From positions 1 through 11,575 of the forward strand of contig JBDRNO010000272.1 of NCBI GenBank assembly GCA_043811005.1: DNA of 11,575 bases, in the 5' to 3' direction. Shown in pieces: positions 6,799-11,575 of this stretch. The position numbers and the translations under genes were made by a program. A model generated the notes under the pieces. That model did not search any database. It saw only the letters and a program-made list of their open reading frames with translations, and was not told the DNA's origin. Position 1 is the stretch's first letter. Each line of letters begins with the position of its first letter. This DNA is from JBDRNO01 sp043811005 (GTDB lineage Bacteria; Bacteroidota; Bacteroidia; NORP154).

Positions 6799-6883
6799 GA
6801 GGGTTGGTTCTTTTCTGAATTTTCCGCAATAAAACTTCTAAAATATTATCTTTTTATAATTTGCGAAATTAAAATTTTTATAA

Positions 6884-6913
6884 TTGCATTACAAAGTAAA
6901 TTCAATAAATTTG
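6884..6913 (+). promoter_or_regulatory. Promoter of mnmE, complete Bacteroidota consensus
   Basis: TTG (6884-6886), exactly 19 nt, then TAAATTTG (6906-6913). The expected start point, 4-6 nt after the last G, is 6917-6919, which is on or beside the mnmE ATG at 6918. The same stretch therefore also predicts a leaderless or one-base-leader mRNA. Confidence 0.75.
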
Positions 6914-6917
6914 TATT

Positions 6918-8318
6918 ATGATATTATGCGATAAAAACGATACCATTTGTGCCTTGGCGACAACACCGGGCATAGCTGCAATTGGTGTTATCCGCTTGTC
7001 GGGAGATAAAGCCATATCAATTTGCGACAAGGTTTTCGCTTCTGCAAAAGGGGAAAAAAAACTCATTACGCAAAAATCCCATACCATTCATTACGGGACA
7101 ATTAAAAAAGGGAAAGAGATCATTGATGAAGTATTGGTCAGCATTTTTAAAAATCCCAATTCATACACCGGTGAGGACCTTATTGAGGTATCATGTCATG
7201 GCTCTTCATTTGTTCAGCAGGAGATCATCCGGTTGTTCATTAATGAAGGTGCACGGGCAGCTAAACCCGGTGAGTTCACCCAACGTGCTTTTTTAAACGG
7301 AAAAATGGATCTTTCACAGGCAGAAGCAGTGGCTGACCTGATATCATCCAACTCCGAAGCATCGCACAGGGTTGCTATACAGCAGATGCGTGGCGGTTTT
7401 TCGCAGGAAATAAAACTATTAAGAGAAAAACTGGTCAATTTTGCTTCGCTCATTGAGCTTGAGCTTGATTTTAGTGAAGAAGATGTGGAGTTTACCGACA
7501 GGGAAGACCTTAAAAGCTTGCTGTTGAAAATCCATAAAATAATCCAGCGGCTGACCGATTCTTTCAGGTTAGGCAACGTGATAAAGAATGGGATTCCCGT
7601 TGTTATTGCTGGAAAGCCGAATGTAGGAAAATCCACACTGCTCAATGTCCTTTTAAATGAGGAAAGAGCTATCGTCACTGATATTCCCGGCACAACGAGG
7701 GATGCTATCGAAGATGTGATCAACCTGGGAGGCGTTGTCTTTCGTTTTATAGATACTGCCGGCATAAGAGACACATCGGATGCTTTAGAACAGATCGGGG
7801 TGAACAGGACCTTTGAAAAAATAAAAACATCTGCTTTGATCCTCTATATCTTTGATGTTAACGAAATAACATTACAGGAACTTGAGGGTATCATTTCCGG
7901 AATAAATTCAAAGATTAATGATCCAAACACAAAAATATTACTCATAGGGAACAAGATTGATATAGCCGATATGGCAAATGTTAGGAAAAAATTTAAAAAG
8001 CCCGATAATATCGTATTCATATCAGCCAAAGAAAAGCGGAATATTGATATATTAATTGAAAAATTAACTGATATGCTCAATCTCGGTGACCTTGATCCCG
8101 GCGAAACGATAATAACCAACGCCAGGCACTACGAAGCCCTGAGCAAGGCGGATGCAGGAATAATGAGTGTACATGAAGGACTGAACAATAATATAACAGG
8201 AGATCTATTAGCAATAGATATCAGGCATGCCTTGCATCACCTTGGAGAGATAACCGGTGAGATCACCACTGATGAGCTGCTGGGGAATATATTTGAGAGG
8301 TTTTGTATAGGGAAATAA
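6918..8318 (+). CDS. mnmE: tRNA uridine-5-carboxymethylaminomethyl modification GTPase MnmE
   Basis: A 466-residue protein of typical MnmE length. With MnmG it modifies the wobble uridine (U34) of certain tRNAs using a folate one-carbon unit and GTP. The N-terminal tetrahydrofolate-binding domain begins DTICALATTPGIAAIGVIRLSG (8-29) and includes the family signature GEFTQRAFLNGKMDLSQAEAVADLI (118-142). The inserted Ras-like G domain has G1 GKPNVGKS (232-239), G2 in TDIPGTTRD (254-262), G3 DTAG (279-282), G4 NKID (345-348) and G5 SAK (369-371). The protein ends FCIGK, with the conserved catalytic cysteine C463. The ATG at 6918 is the only usable start: an in-frame TAA at 6906-6908 closes the frame upstream, and the next in-frame methionine is residue 129. 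No Shine-Dalgarno is present, consistent with the promoter lying directly against the start. It ends 33 nt from the convergent gene at 8352. Confidence 0.97.
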   Translation: MILCDKNDTICALATTPGIAAIGVIRLSGDKAISICDKVFASAKGEKKLITQKSHTIHYGTIKKGKEIIDEVLVSIFKNPNSYTGEDLIEVSCHGSSFVQQEIIRLFINEGARAAKPGEFTQRAFLNGKMDLSQAEAVADLISSNSEASHRVAIQQMRGGFSQEIKLLREKLVNFASLIELELDFSEEDVEFTDREDLKSLLLKIHKIIQRLTDSFRLGNVIKNGIPVVIAGKPNVGKSTLLNVLLNEERAIVTDIPGTTRDAIEDVINLGGVVFRFIDTAGIRDTSDALEQIGVNRTFEKIKTSALILYIFDVNEITLQELEGIISGINSKINDPNTKILLIGNKIDIADMANVRKKFKKPDNIVFISAKEKRNIDILIEKLTDMLNLGDLDPGETIITNARHYEALSKADAGIMSVHEGLNNNITGDLLAIDIRHALHHLGEITGEITTDELLGNIFERFCIGK

Positions 8319-8351
8319 AGTAAAAAAACATTATCCGATCAAATTATGTTC

Positions 8352-8951
8352 TTATTTTTTAAACCACTCTAAATATTTTTGCAATAATCTTGTATTATGT
8401 TTACTTGTGCTTTTGAATTGCAGTATATGTAATGGAACATGAATGATCTTACCGCCATACTTACATTTACTATGAACGCCTTTTTCCAATGTTTTAACTT
8501 TTTCATGTATGGAAATAATTTCAACATGATACTCCATACTCCCGAACATATCGCTATTATCCTTATATGAAGCTTTTATTTGTTTTACTTCTACTAAGGA
8601 TATCCAGAAATGCCACTCATCGCTAAAATCATATAAAAAAAGCCATTTTTTCCCTGGCTTGTAAAGTTGGAACATCTCCGATATTTTGATCTTTTTTAAG
8701 TTCTTACGGAAAACATATTTAGAATTATGAATTGTTCTATAATTATCATAGAAAGCAAACAGGTGGTCAAAATCGAAATTAAAGGACTGGGTTATCCAGT
8801 AAGCCAAGTCATATAAACTATAATTAGAAGGTATGGCTATTATTCTGTAAGGACTTTTTTTTATATAATCCCTTAAAGTACTTTCATCCATATATGGAAT
8901 CAAAGCTTTAACCAGATAAACTTCTTTATGTTTTTCGGCTTTTGGTTTCAT
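8352..8951 (-). CDS. pRiA4b ORF-3-like family protein
   Basis: A 199-residue protein with the hallmarks of the plasmid pRiA4b ORF-3 / IS1096 passenger (TnpR-like) family. A helix-turn segment reads SLYDLAYWITQSFNFDFDHLFAF (45-67). The core YDFSDEWHF (107-115) corresponds to the family's YDFGDxWxH, with serine in place of glycine and the histidine one place earlier. The family is widespread on chromosomes, plasmids and some insertion elements; its function is unknown. Here the C-terminal half (about 123-199) lacks the usual proline/glycine-rich PPEDxGG-type segment and is lysine-rich, so it is a divergent member. No signal peptide is visible and it should be cytosolic. No transposase, recombinase or terminal inverted repeats flank it, so nothing shows present mobility. 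A 9-bp inverted repeat begins at the base just upstream of the ATG. mnmE converges from one side and the TPR gene diverges on the other. Confidence 0.75.
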   Translation of the reverse strand: MKPKAEKHKEVYLVKALIPYMDESTLRDYIKKSPYRIIAIPSNYSLYDLAYWITQSFNFDFDHLFAFYDNYRTIHNSKYVFRKNLKKIKISEMFQLYKPGKKWLFLYDFSDEWHFWISLVEVKQIKASYKDNSDMFGSMEYHVEIISIHEKVKTLEKGVHSKCKYGGKIIHVPLHILQFKSTSKHNTRLLQKYLEWFKK

Positions 8952-8987
8952 AATAATAACCTGAAAATAAATGTTAAAGTTATTATT
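8952..8987. promoter_or_regulatory. Inverted repeat abutting the start codon of the pRiA4b-like gene
   Basis: AATAATAAC (8952-8960) and GTTATTATT (8979-8987) are perfect 9-bp arms with an 18-nt spacer, beginning at the base immediately upstream of the minus-strand ATG (8951-8949). It could be an operator or a leader hairpin covering the translation start. The stem is entirely A/T except for one C/G pair, so its strength is modest. Confidence 0.45.
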
Positions 8988-9020
8988 TTTTTATGCATAT
9001 CATTGTTTTATATCCTTTTC

Positions 9021-9050
9021 TTGAACATGTTTTAAATTTTATTAATTTTG
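9021..9050 (+). promoter_or_regulatory. Promoter of the TPR gene, complete Bacteroidota consensus
   Basis: TTG (9021-9023), exactly 19 nt, then TAATTTTG (9043-9050). Start predicted at about 9054-9056, leaving a leader of only about 10-12 nt before the ATG at 9066. Confidence 0.75.
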
Positions 9051-9065
9051 AAAAAAATCTAAAAC

Positions 9066-9794
9066 ATGCAAAAAGCATTAACAACAATATTCCTGATGAT
9101 CTTCTTTACCGGTTACTCTTCCGCACAGGTTAAAGGAGGTAAATTTGAAAAGTTATACCAGCAATTCGAAAAAAAAGAATACGAAGACTGTTTGTACAGA
9201 GCAGAAAATCTCACACTCAAAGAAAAAACGAAAAATGAGCCGGAGCCATACCTATATATGTCTATGTGTTTTCATGAACTGGCAAGGATCCCCGAGCAGC
9301 AGGAGTATTACAAAAATGCTTTCAGTTATGCTTTAAAACAAGCTGCTAAATGCATGAAGAAGGATAAAGACAGTTCTTACTTCAATAATAATAAAGATTA
9401 CTATATTAAGCTGGAGAAATGGGGTGTTGAAAAAGCCAGGGAATATTATGACCTTGAAAAATTCAGTAAAGCCGCTTCCACATATAAAGAAATATTAAAA
9501 ATCTTTCAAGATGATGAAAATATACGGTTTATGAAGGGAGTATGCGATCTTCTTGCTAAGAATACCAGCGAAGGAATATTAAATATAAATGAAGCAATGA
9601 AAAACATTAATTCCAATTATAAAACTGACCCTGTCTCCGAACATCTATTAATTGATGGCCTTATTATTTATTCTGATTATTTGATTCAAAATGAATTACC
9701 TGATTCTGCAAAAACCATGATATCCATAGCCAAAAATCTATTCCCTGAAAATGAAGACATTATTAATCAGAGGAAAAAACTTAATTCGGAATAA
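9066..9794 (+). CDS. Secreted TPR-like protein of unknown role
   Basis: A 242-residue protein with a signal peptide (MQKALTTIFLMIFFTGYSSAQ, cleavage about 20-21, no lipobox cysteine), so it is probably periplasmic. The mature part is a helix-rich sequence typical of tetratricopeptide repeats: FEKKEYEDCLYRAENL (34-49), PEPYLYMSMCFHELA (59-73), AREYYDLEKFSKAASTYKEILKIF (124-147), then FMKGVCDLLAKNTSEGILNINEAMK and DSAKTMISIAKNLFPENEDI near the C-terminus. A large part is lysine-rich. Such proteins usually act as protein-protein scaffolds; no partner is evident here. Promoter and start codon are well placed. The stop codon TAA (9792-9794) lies inside the first unit of an 8-nt intergenic repeat. 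rarA follows on the same strand after 180 nt with its own probable promoter, so co-transcription is uncertain. Confidence 0.8.
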   Translation: MQKALTTIFLMIFFTGYSSAQVKGGKFEKLYQQFEKKEYEDCLYRAENLTLKEKTKNEPEPYLYMSMCFHELARIPEQQEYYKNAFSYALKQAAKCMKKDKDSSYFNNNKDYYIKLEKWGVEKAREYYDLEKFSKAASTYKEILKIFQDDENIRFMKGVCDLLAKNTSEGILNINEAMKNINSNYKTDPVSEHLLIDGLIIYSDYLIQNELPDSAKTMISIAKNLFPENEDIINQRKKLNSE

Positions 9795-9811
9795 TGGAAT
9801 AGTGGAATGTT
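9788..9811. repeat. Three-copy 8-nt tandem repeat GGAATANT
   Basis: Units at 9788, 9796 and 9804 are GGAATAAT, GGAATAGT and GGAATGTT. The TAA stop of the TPR gene is within the first unit (9792-9794), so the array overlaps the end of the gene. Confidence 0.75.
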
Positions 9812-9858
9812 GGGTGAACTCTTTTTTTTCCCATTATTTCATCCCAAAAGGAATGTAC

Positions 9859-9894
9859 AGACGCCCAATCCCGATAACTATCGGGAGGGCGTCT
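9859..9894. repeat. GC-rich hairpin, REP-like intergenic palindrome
   Basis: AGACGCCC (9859-9866) pairs with GGGCGTCT (9887-9894), and TCCCGAT (9869-9875) pairs with ATCGGGA (9880-9886), with a 2-nt bulge (9867-9868) and a 4-nt loop. This gives 15 bp of very strong stem in an otherwise AT-rich gap. I recall hairpins with AGACGC/GCGTCT outer arms and CCCGAT/ATCGGG inner arms as recurrent intergenic palindromes in Bacteroidota. No T-tract follows on the plus strand, so terminator function for the TPR gene is doubtful. Confidence 0.75.
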
Positions 9895-9974
9895 CTTCGT
9901 CCCAACAAAGAGAAATATTTTACAGTTTAAATATTTTTGCCAAAATTGGCTAAGATTTGAAACATTAAACAATA

Positions 9975-11255
9975 ATGACAAACACCACTCCCTTAGCCGA
10001 GAGATTACGACCTGCCTCTTTAGACGGATTCATTGGTCAGGAACATTTAGTAGGAGAAGGCGCGATACTGCGAAAAGCGATATCATCGGGCAATATTCCT
10101 TCCATGATACTGTGGGGTCCCCCGGGTGTTGGTAAAACCACCCTTGCATCTATAATAGCAAATCAACTGGAAAGGCCATTCTATTCCCTGAGCGCTACGA
10201 ACAGCGGTGTCAAGGATGTAAGAAGTGTTATTGACAGTGCCAAAAAAGATGGTTTCTTCGGTACAAACAACGCTATTTTATTCATAGATGAGATCCACAG
10301 GTTCAGTAAATCACAGCAGGATTCACTCTTGAGCGCTGTTGAAAAGGGTATTATCACTCTTATTGGCGCTACAACAGAAAACCCTTCCTTTGAAGTTATC
10401 TCTCCCCTGCTATCACGTTGCCAGGTATATATTCTAAAGAATTTCCGAAAAGATGAACTATTGATCTTTCTTGATAAAGCAATTAGCTCTGATGAATTCA
10501 TAAAAAAGAAAAGAATAACAATTAAAGAAAACGAAGCGCTGCTACGCCTTTCCGGTGGAGATGCAAGAAAACTCCTCAATATTTTCGAATTGGTGGTAAA
10601 TTCAACAAAAGAGGATGAAGTAGTAATTGCCAATGAACAGGTGATGGAACATGTACAGCAGAACATTGCATTGTACGACAAAACAGGTGAGCAGCATTAC
10701 GATATTATCTCAGCCTTTATCAAATCGATGAGGGGTAGCGACCCCAACGCGGCTGTTTACTGGCTTGCGAGGATGATAGAGGGTGGCGAAGATCCCAAAT
10801 TCATCGCCAGGAGGATGTTGATACTCGCCTCAGAGGATATCGGAAATGCCAATCCGACAGCTTTAGTAATAGCAAATAATTGCTTCCAGGCGATTAATGT
10901 TATCGGGTATCCGGAGTGTGAACTTATCTTGTCTCAAACAGCTATTTATTTAGCAGCATCTCCCAAGAGCAACTCCGCCTGTATGGCAATAAACAATGCA
11001 AAGCAATCCGTAAAGGAAAAAGGAGATCTGCCCGTTCCGCTCCATATAAGGAATGCTCCCACTAAATTGATGAAGGAATTAGGTTACGGCAAGGATTATC
11101 AATATGCACATAGTTTTAAAGGCAACTTTTCAGAACAGGAATATTTGCCGGACGAAATTAGCGGAAATAAATTTTACGAACCGGGTGATAATACAAGGGA
11201 AAAGGAGATCCGGGAAAGGTTGAAAGGTTTATGGAGAGGTAAGTATGAGTATTAG
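9975..11255 (+). CDS. rarA: Replication-associated recombination protein A (AAA+ ATPase)
   Basis: A 426-residue RarA/MgsA-family ATPase (E. coli protein 447). It acts at stalled replication forks together with SSB in the cytosol. The order of motifs is PLAERLRPASLDGFIGQEHLVGEG (6-29, box II region), Walker A GPPGVGKTT (48-56), Walker B ILFIDEIHRF (101-110), sensor 1 GATTENPSFE (131-140), a likely arginine finger in LLSRC (R148), and sensor 2 GGDAR (194-198). The C-terminal clamp-loader-like and tetramerisation part includes FIKSMRGSDPNAAVYWLARMIEGGEDPKFIARRM (248-281) and SEDIGNANP (286-294), which distinguish RarA from clamp-loader subunits. The ATG at 9975 fits the family start. Upstream a TATTTTTG box (9932-9939) is a possible -7 element without a matching TTG. 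It overlaps a 5-bp inverted repeat GCCAA/TTGGC (9939-9950). Confidence 0.96.
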   Translation: MTNTTPLAERLRPASLDGFIGQEHLVGEGAILRKAISSGNIPSMILWGPPGVGKTTLASIIANQLERPFYSLSATNSGVKDVRSVIDSAKKDGFFGTNNAILFIDEIHRFSKSQQDSLLSAVEKGIITLIGATTENPSFEVISPLLSRCQVYILKNFRKDELLIFLDKAISSDEFIKKKRITIKENEALLRLSGGDARKLLNIFELVVNSTKEDEVVIANEQVMEHVQQNIALYDKTGEQHYDIISAFIKSMRGSDPNAAVYWLARMIEGGEDPKFIARRMLILASEDIGNANPTALVIANNCFQAINVIGYPECELILSQTAIYLAASPKSNSACMAINNAKQSVKEKGDLPVPLHIRNAPTKLMKELGYGKDYQYAHSFKGNFSEQEYLPDEISGNKFYEPGDNTREKEIRERLKGLWRGKYEY

Positions 11256-11307
11256 ACGATTACTTTAAGGAGATTACTTTGTAAATTGATTAAAAAAGAA
11301 ATATTGC

Positions 11308-11336
11308 CACTAATTTCACTAATTAACACTAATTAT
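11308..11336. repeat. Three-copy degenerate 9-10-nt tandem repeat (CACTAATTAA)
   Basis: Units CACTAATTT, CACTAATTAA and CACTAATTAT begin at 11308, 11317 and 11327. It lies about 53 nt downstream of the rarA stop, after a directly repeated GATTACTTT (11258 and 11272). No intrinsic terminator for rarA was recognised before it. Confidence 0.75.
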
Positions 11337-11388
11337 ATTATAATTTTGTTCCTGTGGTTCGGGTGGTTTTCTCATCAGAGAGATTCCT

Positions 11389-11544
11389 CACTTCGTTCGG
11401 AATGACATGAATATGTGATATTTTAGGGGGGAGAGGAAGGCGAGGCGGTGTGCCAATTAACTGTATTTGATTGAACACCTCCCATAGGCGCATCGCCTCG
11501 CCTTCCTCTCCACCCCTCAAAACAAAAAACTGTCATTCCGAGTG
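11389..11544. repeat. Nested palindromic element (composite inverted repeat, MITE/REP-like)
   Basis: Outer arms: left 11397-11407 (TCGGAATGACA) and right 11531-11541 (TGTCATTCCGA) are perfect 11-bp inverted copies. They extend to CAC and GTG (11389-11391 and 11542-11544) if a 5-nt stretch in the left copy (11392-11396) is looped out. Inner arms: GGAGAGGAAGGCGAGGCG (11430-11447) and its exact complement at 11494-11511 form 18 perfect bp, flanked by near-matching G/C runs. A smaller GGTGT/ACACC pair (11447-11451, 11475-11479) lies inside. Translated on the minus strand the left outer arm gives VIPNEVRNL, a peptide I recognise from spurious annotations of a widespread intergenic repeat. The remainder of the 320-nt gap 11256-11575 holds the CACTAATT array and the hairpin at 11549-11567, and no gene. 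Confidence 0.8.
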
Positions 11545-11548
11545 CACA

Positions 11549-11567
11549 ACTTTTGGGGTACAAAAGT
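11549..11567. repeat. Short hairpin at window end
   Basis: ACTTTTG (11549-11555) and CAAAAGT (11561-11567) form a perfect 7-bp stem with loop GGGTA. On the minus strand the same bases include TACTTTTG (11568-11561), which fits TAnnTTTG; a promoter reading leftward is therefore possible, but its TTG position would be beyond the window. Confidence 0.4.
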
Positions 11568-11575
11568 AAAAAATA

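Noticed and set aside
7214..7774. Minus-strand 186-codon ORF inside mnmE
   Set aside because: Serine-rich shadow of the G-domain coding sequence; mnmE motifs are intact on the other strand.
8352..8951. pRiA4b-like gene as part of an IS1096-type transposon
   Set aside because: No transposase, no terminal inverted repeats and no target duplication are visible between 8319 and 9065.
9939..9950. GCCAA/TTGGC inverted repeat as a LexA-type operator for rarA
   Set aside because: The arms are only 5 bp with a 2-nt centre and do not match a known SOS box; kept only as a note in the rarA entry.
9781..9981. Minus-strand 66-codon ORF between the TPR gene and rarA
   Set aside because: It reads through the 8-nt repeat array and the GC-rich hairpin. 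Its composition follows the palindrome and there is no family resemblance.
11338..11520. Minus-strand 60-codon ORF
   Set aside because: It is made of inverted repeats and contains VIPNEVRNL, a translation of a dispersed non-coding repeat; no gene-like features.
1339..11575. tRNA, rRNA or known riboswitch in the gaps
   Set aside because: No cloverleaf, rRNA-like stretch or recognised riboswitch core was seen in any intergenic gap.

Overview
The window looks like a piece of Bacteroidota (Bacteroidetes) chromosome. The DNA is AT-rich and start codons lack clear Shine-Dalgarno sequences. Upstream regions carry the phylum's promoter grammar (TTG, 17-23 nt, TAnnTTTG), which is complete and exact-spaced before mnmE and before the TPR gene. 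Four predicted exported beta-barrel proteins belong to types common in this phylum. Intergenic gaps are full of palindromes and degenerate short tandem repeats of a kind I recall from Bacteroidota genomes. No phylogenetic search was possible, so the genus is unknown.

Left part (1-2338, minus strand): an edge-truncated membrane protein with a von Willebrand A domain and a probable GATase-like domain lies downstream of fabG (3-oxoacyl-ACP reductase). The 253-nt gap between them holds a large imperfect palindrome. Middle part (2412-5562): two tandem pairs of beta-barrel paralogues face each other (two on plus, then two on minus), each protein with a signal peptide. Then come sucD (minus, with a good intrinsic terminator) and, divergent from it, mnmE (plus), whose promoter is so close to its ATG that the mRNA may be leaderless. 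Right part (8352-11255): a pRiA4b ORF-3-like protein (minus), a secreted TPR-like protein (plus) and rarA (plus), followed by a 320-nt gap containing a nested palindromic element.

The housekeeping genes cover fatty acid synthesis (fabG), the TCA cycle (sucD), tRNA wobble modification (mnmE) and replication-fork repair (rarA). They do not form one pathway. The only groups that look like functional units are the two barrel pairs and possibly fabG plus the VWA protein. I found no convincing new defence or mobile system. The most unusual content is intergenic: a possible leaderless mRNA, nested palindromes, and a recurring 7-11-nt degenerate tandem-repeat pattern in five separate gaps.
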